DNA of 64,000 nucleotides from contig NW_027480601.1 in the NCBI RefSeq assembly GCF_051401765.1, forward strand, positions 434,001 to 498,000, read 5' to 3'. Source of the DNA: Calliopsis andreniformis. Taxonomy: Eukaryota; Arthropoda; Insecta; Hymenoptera; Andrenidae. A program made the position numbers and the translations under genes. Within the stretch, counting starts at the first letter, position 1, and every line of letters starts with the position of its first letter. Under the pieces are notes generated by a model that did no database searches, was not told where the DNA came from, and saw only the letters and a program-made list of their open reading frames with translations. Positions 38,101 to 50,400 of this stretch are shown in pieces.

Positions 38101-40230
38101 GTTGTGAATCCTCAATCCTCAATAGAATATCCTCAATTCACAGGTTTCAATACTCAATACTCAACCTGCAATCTTCAAATCTCTATCCACAAACATCAAT
38201 TCTCATCACTCAACACTCAACACTCAGTCCCCAATCCTCAATCTTCAAACCTCAATCCTCAATCCTCAATCCTCAATACTCAACCTTCAATCCTCAATCC
38301 TCAATCCACGGTCCTCAATCCTCAATCGTCAATCTCCAATCCTGAATACTCAATCTTAAATCCTCAATCCTCAATCCTCAATCCTCAATCCTTAATCCTC
38401 ATTCTTCAATCCTCCATACCCAATCCTCAATCTTAAATCCTCAATTATCAATCCTCAATTAGCGACACTCAATCCTAAGTCCTCAGTCCTCAAACCTCAA
38501 TCCTGAATCCTCAATCCTGCATCCTCAATCTTCAGCCCTCAGTCCTCAACAATCAGTTGTCAATCCTCAATCCCCAATAGAATATCCTCAATTCACAGTT
38601 TTCAACACTCAATCCTCAATCCTCCCATCTTCAATCACCAATACTCAATCGTCAATCCTCAATCGTCAATCCTCAATGCTCAATCCTCAATCCTCAATAT
38701 TCAACACTCAACACTCAACCATCAATCCTCAATACTCAATCCTCAATCCTCAATCCTCAATACTCAACCATCAATCCTCAATCCTCAAAACTCAATAGAA
38801 TATCCTTAATTATCAGGATTCTATACTCATACCTCAACCCTCAACCCACAGCCCTCATTCTCAATCCTCAATCCACAATCCTCAAACCTAAATACTCAAC
38901 CGTCAGTCCTCGTCCTCAATCCTCAACACTCAATCCTCAATCCTCCCATCTTCAATCATCAATACTCAACACTCAATCCTCAACCATCAATCCTCAATAC
39001 TCAATCATCAATCCTCAATTCTCAACACTCAATATAATATCCTGACTTCTCATTGTTCAATACTCAATCCACAATATTCAGTAATCAAATATCAATCCTC
39101 AAACATCAATACTCAACACTGAATCCTCAACACTCAGTCCCCTCTCCTCAATCCTCCATCCTCAGTCCTCAAACCTCAAACCTGTATCCTCAATCGTGAA
39201 TCCTCAATCTTCAGTCCTCAGTCCTCAACAGTCAGTCGTCAGTTCTCAATCCTCAATAGAATATCATCAATTCACAGTTTTCAAAACTCAATACTCAATC
39301 TGCAATCTTCAAATCTCTATCCACAAACCTCAATTCTCATCATTCAACCCTCATCACTCAGTCCCCAATCCTCAATCTTCAATCCTCAATCCTCAATCCT
39401 CAATCCTCGATCGTCAACCTTCAATCCTCAATACTCAATCTTCAATCCTCCATCCTCATTCCTCAATCCTCAATCCTCAGTCCTCAATCGCCAGGCTTCA
39501 ATCCTCAATACTCAACCTTCATTCCTCAATCCTCAATCCTCATTCCTCAATCCTCATTCTTCAATCCTCAATACCCAATCCTCAATCTTCAATCCACAAT
39601 CCTCAATCCTCAACTCTCAATCCTCAATCCTCAGTCCTCAGTCCTCAAACCTCAATCCTCAACCCTCAGCCCTCATCCTCAATCCTCAACCCTCAGCCCT
39701 CAACCTCAATCCTCAATCCTCAATCTTCATTCTTCAATCCTCAATCCTCAAGCCTCAATCCTCAATCCTCAATCCTCAGTCCTCGAACCTCAATCCTGAA
39801 TCGTCAATCCTGAATCCTCAATCTTCAGACCTCAGACCTCAACAGTCAGACGTCAATCCTCAATCCTCAATAGAATATCATCAATTCACAGTTTTCAATA
39901 CTCAATACTCAATCTGCAATCTTCAAATCTCTATCCACAAACATCAGTTCTCATCACTGAACCCTCAACACTCAGTCCCCAATCCTCAATCTTCAATCCT
40001 CAATCCTCAATCCTCAATCCTCAATCCTCAATCTTCATTCTTCAATCCTCAATCCTCAAGCCTCAATCCTCAATCCTCAATCCTCAGTCCTCGAACCTCA
40101 ATCCTGAATCGTCAATCCTGAATCCTCAATCTTCAGACCTCAGACCTCAACAGTCAGACGTCAATCCTCAATCCTCAATAGAATATCATCAATTCACAGT
40201 TTTCAATACTCAATACTCAATCCTCAATCC
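38100..40230 (+). repeat. Second copy of the 18.5-20.2 kb region
   Basis: The block has A 38125, a variant F at 38457 (AATTAGCGACAC), A 38577 (truncated), D 38795, C 39032, and A 39257, 39870 and 40178. Compared with copy b, a 315 bp (45 x 7) interval with one A island is missing between the first A and the CCACGG motif (38306). At 38605 another 152 bp is missing from within an A island. Unlike copy c, the D and C islands are kept. Confidence 0.75.
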
Positions 40231-40336
40231 TCAATCCTCAATCCTCAATCTTCAATCCTCAATACTCAATCTTCAATCCTCAATCCTCAATCCACAATCC
40301 TCAATCCTCAATCTTCAATCCACAATACCCAATCCT
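39721..40336 (+). repeat. 308 bp (44-heptamer) tandem duplication
   Basis: CAATCTTCATTCTTC occurs at 39721 and 40029, and TCTTCAGACCTCAGACC at 39822 and 40130, both 308 bp apart. The related block at about 20.0-20.2 kb has one copy. The second copy ends in an A island cut short after TTTTCAATACTCAATACTC, where canonical units resume. Confidence 0.78.
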
Positions 40337-41600
40337 CAATCTTCAATCCTCAATCCTCAATCCTCAATTCTCAATCCTCAATCCTCAGTCCTCAGTCCTC
40401 AAACCTCAATCCTCAACTCTCAGCCCTCATCTTCAATCCTCAATCGACAATCCGCAATCCTCAATCTTCAATCCTCAATCCTCAATCCTCAATCCTCAAT
40501 CCTCAATCCTCAATCCTCAATCCTCAATCCTCAATCCTTAATCCTCAATCTTCAATCTTCAATCCTGAACCCTCGATCCTCAACCCTCCATCCTCTATAA
40601 AATATCCCCAATTCTCAGTTTTCAATACTCAATTAGCAACCTTCATACCTCAATCTACAAACAACAATTCTGGACCCACAATCCTCAACCCTCAGTCCTC
40701 AATCTTCAATCCTCAGTCCTCAATCCTCAATCCTCAATCCTCAATCCTCAATCCTCAGTCCTCAAACCACAGTCCTCAATCATCAATCCTCAGTTCATAA
40801 CCCTTAATCCTCAATCTTCAATCCTCAATCTTCAATACCCAACATTCAATCCTCAATCCTCAATCCCCAATATTCAATGCGCAATCCTCAATTATCAAAC
40901 CACAATCCTCAACCCGCAGTCCTCAATCCTCAATCCCCAATCCTCAATCCTCAATCCTCAATTCTCAAACCTCAATCCTCAATCCTCAATACTCAATCTT
41001 CAATCCTCAATCCTCAGTCCTCAATCTTCAATCCTCAATGCTCAATCATCAACACTCAATCCTCAGTCCTCAATCCTCAATCCTCAATCCTCAAACCTCA
41101 ATCCTCAATCCTCAGACCTCAATACTCAATCTTCAATCCTCAACACTCAATCTTCAATCCTCAATCCTCAATCCTCAATCCTCAATCCTCAATGCTCAAT
41201 CCTCAATCCCCAATCTTCAATCCTCAATATTCAATCTGCAATCCTCAATCCTCAGTCCTCACTACTCAATCCTCATTCTTCAATCCTCAATACCGAAACC
41301 TCAATCTTCAATCCTCAATCCTCAATCCTCAATCCTCAATCCTCTATCCTCAATCGTCAGTCTTCAATCCTCAGTGCTCAACCTTTAATCCTCAATACTC
41401 AATCCTCAATCCTCAATCCTCATCCTTCAATCCTCAATACCCAATCCTCAATCTTCAATCCTCAATCCCCAATCCTCATTTCTCAATCCTCAATCCTCAG
41501 TCCTCAGACCTCAAACCTCAATCCTCTACTCTCATCCCTCATCCTCAATGCTCAATCGACAATCCGCAATCCTCAATCTTCAATCCTCAATCCTCAATCC
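40230..41600 (+). repeat. B/R block, right copy
   Basis: This copy has the (TCAATCC)10 run at 40468-40537, the B island at 40599-40679, the R motif ATGCGCAATCC at 40877 and the GTGCTCAACCTTTAATCC motif near 41371, in the same order as at 20.2-21.6 kb (offset 20,038). Its B island has CTATAAAATAT where the left copy has CAATAAAATAT. The copies separate after about 41480, where this one has CCTCAGACCTCAAACC and a GACAATCCGC motif. Confidence 0.78.
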
Positions 41601-44600
41601 TCAATCCTCAATCCTCAGTCCTCAAACCTCAGTCCTGAATCCTCAATCCTGAATCCTCAATCTTCAGCCCTCAGTCCTCTACAGTCAGTTGTCAATCCTC
41701 ATTCCTCAATAGAATATCATCAATTCACAGTTTTCATTACTAAATACTCAATCTGCAATCTTCAAATCTCTATCCACAAACATCAATTCTCATCACTCAA
41801 CCCTCATCACTCAGTCCTCAATCCTCAATATTCAATCCTCAATCCTCAATCCTCAATCCACAATCCTCAGCCTTCAATCCTCAATACTCAATCTTCAATG
41901 CTCATTCCCAATCCTCAATCCTCAGTTCTCGATCCTCTATCGTCAACCTTCATTCCTCAATTCTCAATCTTCAATCCTCAGTCCTCAACCCTCATTCTTC
42001 AATCCTTAATACCCAATCCTCAATCTTCAATCCTCAATCCTCAATCCTCAATTCTTAATCCTCAATCCTCAGTCCTCAGCCCTCAAACCTCAATCCTCAA
42101 CCCTCAGCCCTCATCCTCAATCCTCAATCCTCAATCCTCAATCCTCAATCCTCAATCTTCAATCCTCAATACTCAATATTCAATCATCAATCCTCAGTCC
42201 TCTATCTTCAATCCTCAATGCTCAATCCTCAATCCTCAACCCTCAGTCCTCAATCCTCAATCCTCAATCCTCAAACCTCAATCCTCAATCCTCAATCCTC
42301 AATACTCAATCCTCAATCCTCAATCCTCAATCCTCAATCTTCAATCCTCAATCCTGAACCCTCGATCCTCAATCCTCCATCCTCAATAAAATATCCCCAA
42401 TTCTCAGTATTCAATACTCAATCAGCAACCTTCATACCTCTATCTACAAACAACAATACTGGACCCACAATCCTCAACCCTCATTCCTCAATCTTCAATC
42501 CTCAGTCCTCAATCCTCAGTCCTCAAACCTCTGTCCTCAATTATCAAACCACAATCCTCAACCCGCAGTCCTCAATCCTCAATCCCCAATCCTCAATCCT
42601 CAATCCTCAATTCTCAAACCTCAAACCTCAATCCTCAATACTCAATCTTCAATCCTCAATCCTCAGTCCTCAATCTTCAATCCTCAATGCTCAATCCTCA
42701 ACCCTCAATCCTCAGTCCTCAATCCTCAATCCTCAATCCTCAAACCTCAATCCTCAATCCTCAAACCTCAATCCTCAATCTTCAATCCTCAATACTCAGT
42801 CTTCAATCCTCAATCCTCAATCCTCGAACCTCAATCCTGAATCCTCAATCCTCAATCCTCAATCTTCAATCCTCAATACTCAATCTTCAATCTTCAATCC
42901 TCAATCCTTAATCCTCAGCCCTCAATCTTCAATCCTCAATGCTCAATCCTCAATCCTCAATCCTCAGTCCTCAATCCTCAATCCTCAATCCTCGAACTTC
43001 AATCCTGAATCCTCAAACCTCAATCCTCAATCTTCAATCCTCAATACTCAATCTTCAATCCTCAATCCTCAATCCTCAATCCTCAATCCTCAATCCTCAA
43101 TCCAAAATCTTCAATCCTCAATCCTCGATCCTCAATCCTCAACCCTCAATCCTCAATGTTCAGTCCTCAATACCGAATCCTCAATCTTCAATCCTCAATC
43201 CTCAATCTTCAATCCTCAATCTTAATCTCCGGTCCTCAATACTCAAACTTCAATCCTCAATCCTCAATCCTCAATCCTCAATCCTCAATCTTCAATCCTC
43301 AATACTCAATCTTCAATCCTCAATCCTCAATCCTCAATCCTCAATCCTCAATCCTCAATTCTCAATCCTCAAACCTCAATCCTCAGACTTCAGACATCAA
43401 TACTCAATCCTCAGTCCTCGTCCTCAATCGACAACCCTCAATCCTCAATCCTCATTCTTCAATAATTAATAATCAATCTTCAATCCTCAATCCTCGATCC
43501 TCAATCCTCAACCCTCAATCCTCAATGTTCAGTCCTCAATACCGAATCCTCAATCTTCAATCCTCAATCCTCAATCTTCAATCCTCAACCTTAATCTCCA
43601 ATCCTCAATACTCAAACTTCAATCGTCAATCCTCAATCCTCAATCCTCAATCCTCAATCTTCAATCCTCAATCCTCAATCCTCAATCCCCAATCTTCAAT
43701 CCTCAATACTCTATCTGCAATCCTCAATCCTCATTCCTCACTCCTCAAACCTCATTCTTCAATCCTCAATACCGAATCCTCAATCTTCAATCTTAAATCC
43801 TCAATCCTCAACTCTCAATCCTCAATCACCAATGCTCAATCCTCAATCCTCAATCCTCAATCGACAATCCGCAATCCTCAATCTTCAATCCTCAATCCTC
43901 AATCCTCAATCCTCAATCCTCAGTCCTCAAACCTCAGTCCTGAATCCTCAATCCTGAATCCTCAATCTTCAGCCCTCAGTCCTCTACAATCAGTTGTCAA
44001 TCCTCATTCTTCAATAGAATATCATCAATTCACAGTTTTCATTACTAAATACTCAATCTGCAATCTTCAAATCTCTATCCACAAACATCAATTCTCATCA
44101 CTCAGCCCTCATCACTCTGTCCCCAATCCTCAATTCTCAATCCTCAATCCTCAGTCCTCATCCCTCAAACCTCAATCCTCAACCCTCAGCCCTCATCCTC
44201 AATCCTCAATCCTCAATCCTCAATCCTCAATCTTCAATCCTCAATACTCAATATTCAATCCTCAATCCTCAGTCCTCAATCTTCAATCCTCAATGCTCAA
44301 TCCTCAATCTTCAATCCTCAATACTCAATCATCAATCCTCAATCCTCAATCCTCAATCCTCAATCCTCAATCCTCAATCCCCAATCTTCAATCCTCAATA
44401 CTCAATCTGCAATCCTCAATCCTCAGTCCTCACTACTCAATCCTCATTCTTCAATCCTCAATACCGAATCCTCAACCTTCAATCCTCAATCCTCAATCCT
44501 CAATCCTCAATCCTCAATTTTCAATCATTAATAATCAATCTTCAATCCTCAATCCTCGATCCTGAATCCCCAACCCTCAATCCTCAATGTTCAGTCCTCA

Positions 44601-46161
44601 ATACCGAATCCTCAATCTTCAATCCTCAATCCTCAATCTTCAATCCTCAATCTTAATCACCAATCCTCAATACTCAATCCTCAATCCTCAATCCTCAATC
44701 CTCAATCTTCAATCCTCAATACTCAATCTTCAATCCTCAATCCTCAGTCCTCAATCTTCAATCCTCAATGCTCAATCCTCAATTCTCAATCCTCAGTCCT
44801 CAATCCTCAATCCTCAATTCTCAAACCTCCATCCTCAATCCTCAATACTCAATCTTCAATCCTCAATCCTCAGTCCTCAATCTTCAATCACCAATGCTCA
44901 ATCCTCAATCCTCAATCCTCAGTCCTCAATCCTCAATCCTCAATCCTCAAACCTCAATCCTCAATCCTCAAACCTCAATCCTCAATCTTCAATCCTCAAT
45001 ACTCAATCTTCAATCCTCAATCCTCAATCCTCAATCCTCAATCCTCAATCCTCAATCCCCAATCTTCAATCCTCAATACTCAATCTGCAATCCTCAATCC
45101 TCAGTCCTCACTACTCAATCCTCATTCTTCAATCCTCAATACCGAATCCTCAATCATCAATCCTCAATCCTCAATCCTCAATTCTCAATCCTCAATTTTC
45201 AATCCTCAGTCCTCAATCTTCAATCACCAATGCTCAATCCTCAATCCTCAATCCTCAGTCCTCAATCCTCAATCCTCAATCCTCAATCCTCAAACCTCAA
45301 TCCTCAATCCTCAATCCTCAAACCTCAATCCTCAATCTTCAATCCTCAATACTCAATCTTCAATCCTCAATCCTCAATCCTCAATCCTCAATCCTCAATC
45401 CTCAATCACCAATCTTCAATCCTCAATACTCAATCTGCAATCCTCAATTATCAGTCCTCACTACTCAATCCTCATTCTTCAATCCTCAATACCGAATCCT
45501 CAATCTTCATTCCTCAATCCTCAATCCTCAATTCTCAATCCTCAATTTTCAATCATTAATAATCAATCTTCAATCCTCAATCCTCGAACCTCAACCCCAA
45601 CCCTCAATCCTCAATGTTCAGTCCTCAATACCGAATCCTCAATCTTCAATCCTCAATCCTCAATCTTCAATCCTCAATCTTAATCACCAATCCTCAATAC
45701 TCAATCTTCAATCCTCAATCCTCAATCCTCAATCCTCAATCCTCAATCTTCAATTCTCAATCCTCAGTCCTCGAACCACAGTCCTCAATCATCAATCCTC
45801 AATCCTCAATCCTCAATCCTCAATACTCAGTCCTCAAACCTCAATCCTCAATACTCAATCTTCAATCCTCAATCCTCAGTCCTCAATCCTCAATCCTCAA
45901 TCCTCAATCATCAATCCTCAGTCCTCAAACCACAGTCCTCAATCATCAATCCTCAGTTCTCAACCCTTAATCCTCAATCTTCAATCCTCAATCTTCAATA
46001 CTCAACATTCAATCCTCAATCCTCAATCCCCAATATTCAATGCGCAATCCTCAATTATCAAACCACAATCCTCAACCCGCAGTCCTCAATCCTCAATCCC
46101 CAATCCTCAATCCTCAATCCTCAATCCTCAAACCTCAATCCTCAATCCTCAATACTCAATC
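41590..46161 (+). repeat. Segmental duplicate beta1 (4.57 kb)
   Basis: This segment recurs at 47500-52071 with a constant offset of 5,910 bp. Checked anchors are ATCCTCAGTC 41611/47521, ATGCTCATTCCC 41898/47808, B 42388/48298, ATGTTCAGTCC 43156/49066 and 44587/50497, and R 46040/51950. I noticed only a handful of mismatches: ACAGTCAG/ACAATCAG near 41690, TCAAACC/TCAATCC near 42625, TGCTC/TTCTC near 42690, AGCCC/AGTCC near 42917 and TCAATCC/TCAATAC near 45325. The constant offset means no net indels over 4.57 kb. A very recent duplication, or an assembly duplication, would explain this. Confidence 0.87.
43450..43560 (+). repeat. E/M block: ATTAATAATCAATC then ATGTTCAGTCC (representative)
   Basis: An AT-rich E motif (AATAATTAATAAACAATC or AATCATTAATAATCAATC) lies about 50-65 bp upstream of ATGTTCAGTCCTCAATACCG. 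E copies were seen near 10005, 14185, 17897, 43460, 44520, 45555, 46523, 49370, 50435, 51465, 53185, 55893, 56955, 57635, 58477, 59290, 61407 and 61980. In domain I and in alpha1-3 the ATGTTCAGTCC block occurs without E (272, 4598, 4752, 22762, 27759, 28221, 32225, 33818). E is therefore a marker of copies a-c and of the right-hand domain. Confidence 0.78.
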
Positions 46162-47499
46162 TTCAATCCTCAATCCTCAGCCCTCAATCTTCAATCCTCA
46201 ATGCTCAATCCTCAATCCTCAATCCTCAGTCCTCAATCCTCAATCCTCAATCCTCAAACCTCAATCCTCAATCCTCAAACCTCAATCCTCAATCTGCAAT
46301 CCTCAATCTGCAATCCTCAATACTCAATCTTCAATGCTCAATCCTCAATCCTCAATCCTCAATCCTCAATCGTCAATCCCCAATCTTCAATCCTCAATAC
46401 TCAATCTGCAATCCTCAATCCTCAGTCCTCACTACTCAATCCTCATTCTTCAATCCTCAATACCGAATCCTCAATCTTCAATCCTCAATCCTCAATCCTC
46501 AATCCTCAATCCTCAATTTTCAATCATTAATAATCAATCTTCAATCCTCAATCCTCGATCCTCAAACCCCAACCCTCAATCCTCAATGTTCAGTCCTCAA
46601 TTCCGAATCCTCAATCTTCAATCCTCAATCCTCAATCTTGAATCCTCAATCTTAATCACCAATCCTCAATACTCAACCTTCAATCCTCAATCCTCAATCC
46701 TCAATCCTCAATCCTCAATCTTCAATTCTCAATACTCAATCTTCAATCCTCAATCCTCAATCCTCAATCCTCAATCCTCGACCTTCAATCCTCAATACTC
46801 AATCTTCAATCCTCAATCCTCAATCCTCTATCCTCAATCGTCAGTCTTCAATCCTCAGTGCTCAACCTTTAATCCTCAATACTCAATCCTCAATCCTCAA
46901 TCCTCATCCTTCAGTCCTCAATACCCAATCCTCAATCTTCAATCCTCAATCCTCAATCTTCATTTCTCAATCCTCGATCCTCAGTCCTCAGATCTCAAAC
47001 CTCAAACCTCTACTCTCATCCCTCATCCTCAATCCTCAATCGACAATCCGCAATCCTCATCCTTCAATCCTCAATACCCAATCCTCAATCTTCAATCCTC
47101 AATCCCCAATCCTCATTTCTCAATCCTCGATCCTCAGTCCTCAGACCTCAAACCTCAATCCTCTACTCTCATCCCTCATCCTCAATCCTCAATCGACAAT
47201 CCTCAATCCTCAATCCTCAATACTCAGTCCTTAAACCACAGTTCTCAATCATCAATCCTCAGTTCTCAACCCTTAATCCTCAATCTTCAATCCTCAATCT
47301 TCAATACTCAACATTCAATCCTCAATCCTCAGTCCCCAATATTCAATGCTCAATCCTCAATTATCAAACTACAATCCTCAAACCGCAGTCCTCAATCCTC
47401 AATCCCCAATCCTCAATCCTCAATCCTCAATTCTCAAACCTCAATCCTCAATCCTCAATACTCAATCTTCAATCCTCAATCCTCAGTCCTCAATCCTCA
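46162..47499 (+). repeat. Interval between beta copies, duplicated at 58.9-60.3 kb
   Basis: The interval is part of a 1.58 kb segment (about 45950-47530) that recurs at about 58717-60297 with offset 12,767. R matches at 46040/58807 and ATGCTCAATCCTCAATTATC at 47346/60113. It has E/ATGTTCAGTCC at about 46523/46585, two TCAATCTGCAATCC units and two successive GACAATCC motifs. The copies part at about 47535/60300, where this one reads TCAAACCTCAG and the other TCAAACCACAG. Confidence 0.8.
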
Positions 47500-50400
47500 A
47501 TCCTCAATCCTCAATCCTCTATCCTCAGTCCTCAAACCTCAGTCCTGAATCCTCAATCCTGAATCCTCAATCTTCAGCCCTCAGTCCTCTACAATCAGTT
47601 GTCAATCCTCATTCCTCAATAGAATATCATCAATTCACAGTTTTCATTACTAAATACTCAATCTGCAATCTTCAAATCTCTATCCACAAACATCAATTCT
47701 CATCACTCAACCCTCATCACTCAGTCCTCAATCCTCAATATTCAATCCTCAATCCTCAATCCTCAATCCACAATCCTCAGCCTTCAATCCTCAATACTCA
47801 ATCTTCAATGCTCATTCCCAATCCTCAATCCTCAGTTCTCGATCCTCTATCGTCAACCTTCATTCCTCAATTCTCAATCTTCAATCCTCAGTCCTCAACC
47901 CTCATTCTTCAATCCTTAATACCCAATCCTCAATCTTCAATCCTCAATCCTCAATCCTCAATTCTTAATCCTCAATCCTCAGTCCTCAGCCCTCAAACCT
48001 CAATCCTCAACCCTCAGCCCTCATCCTCAATCCTCAATCCTCAATCCTCAATCCTCAATCCTCAATCTTCAATCCTCAATACTCAATATTCAATCATCAA
48101 TCCTCAGTCCTCTATCTTCAATCCTCAATGCTCAATCCTCAATCCTCAACCCTCAGTCCTCAATCCTCAATCCTCAATCCTCAAACCTCAATCCTCAATC
48201 CTCAATCCTCAATACTCAATCCTCAATCCTCAATCCTCAATCCTCAATCTTCAATCCTCAATCCTGAACCCTCGATCCTCAATCCTCCATCCTCAATAAA
48301 ATATCCCCAATTCTCAGTATTCAATACTCAATCAGCAACCTTCATACCTCTATCTACAAACAACAATACTGGACCCACAATCCTCAACCCTCATTCCTCA
48401 ATCTTCAATCCTCAGTCCTCAATCCTCAGTCCTCAAACCTCTGTCCTCAATTATCAAACCACAATCCTCAACCCGCAGTCCTCAATCCTCAATCCCCAAT
48501 CCTCAATCCTCAATCCTCAATTCTCAAACCTCAATCCTCAATCCTCAATACTCAATCTTCAATCCTCAATCCTCAGTCCTCAATCTTCAATCCTCAATTC
48601 TCAATCCTCAACCCTCAATCCTCAGTCCTCAATCCTCAATCCTCAATCCTCAAACCTCAATCCTCAATCCTCAAACCTCAATCCTCAATCTTCAATCCTC
48701 AATACTCAGTCTTCAATCCTCAATCCTCAATCCTCGAACCTCAATCCTGAATCCTCAATCCTCAATCCTCAATCTTCAATCCTCAATACTCAATCTTCAA
48801 TCTTCAATCCTCAATCCTTAATCCTCAGTCCTCAATCTTCAATCCTCAATGCTCAATCCTCAATCCTCAATCCTCAGTCCTCAATCCTCAATCCTCAATC
48901 CTCGAACTTCAATCCTGAATCCTCAAACCTCAATCCTCAATCTTCAATCCTCAATACTCAATCTTCAATCCTCAATCCTCAATCCTCAATCCTCAATCCT
49001 CAATCCTCAATCCAAAATCTTCAATCCTCAATCCTCGATCCTCAATCCTCAACCCTCAATCCTCAATGTTCAGTCCTCAATACCGAATCCTCAATCTTCA
49101 ATCCTCAATCCTCAATCTTCAATCCTCAATCTTAATCTCCGGTCCTCAATACTCAAACTTCAATCCTCAATCCTCAATCCTCAATCCTCAATCCTCAATC
49201 TTCAATCCTCAATACTCAATCTTCAATCCTCAATCCTCAATCCTCAATCCTCAATCCTCAATCCTCAATTCTCAATCCTCAAACCTCAATCCTCAGACTT
49301 CAGACATCAATACTCAATCCTCAGTCCTCGTCCTCAATCGACAACCCTCAATCCTCAATCCTCATTCTTCAATAATTAATAATCAATCTTCAATCCTCAA
49401 TCCTCGATCCTCAATCCTCAACCCTCAATCCTCAATGTTCAGTCCTCAATACCGAATCCTCAATCTTCAATCCTCAATCCTCAATCTTCAATCCTCAACC
49501 TTAATCTCCAATCCTCAATACTCAAACTTCAATCGTCAATCCTCAATCCTCAATCCTCAATCCTCAATCTTCAATCCTCAATCCTCAATCCTCAATCCCC
49601 AATCTTCAATCCTCAATACTCTATCTGCAATCCTCAATCCTCATTCCTCACTCCTCAAACCTCATTCTTCAATCCTCAATACCGAATCCTCAATCTTCAA
49701 TCTTAAATCCTCAATCCTCAACTCTCAATCCTCAATCACCAATGCTCAATCCTCAATCCTCAATCCTCAATCGACAATCCGCAATCCTCAATCTTCAATC
49801 CTCAATCCTCAATCCTCAATCCTCAATCCTCAGTCCTCAAACCTCAGTCCTGAATCCTCAATCCTGAATCCTCAATCTTCAGCCCTCAGTCCTCTACAAT
49901 CAGTTGTCAATCCTCATTCTTCAATAGAATATCATCAATTCACAGTTTTCATTACTAAATACTCAATCTGCAATCTTCAAATCTCTATCCACAAACATCA
50001 ATTCTCATCACTCAGCCCTCATCACTCTGTCCCCAATCCTCAATTCTCAATCCTCAATCCTCAGTCCTCATCCCTCAAACCTCAATCCTCAACCCTCAGC
50101 CCTCATCCTCAATCCTCAATCCTCAATCCTCAATCCTCAATCTTCAATCCTCAATACTCAATATTCAATCCTCAATCCTCAGTCCTCAATCTTCAATCCT
50201 CAATGCTCAATCCTCAATCTTCAATCCTCAATACTCAATCATCAATCCTCAATCCTCAATCCTCAATCCTCAATCCTCAATCCTCAATCCCCAATCTTCA
50301 ATCCTCAATACTCAATCTGCAATCCTCAATCCTCAGTCCTCACTACTCAATCCTCATTCTTCAATCCTCAATACCGAATCCTCAACCTTCAATCCTCAAT

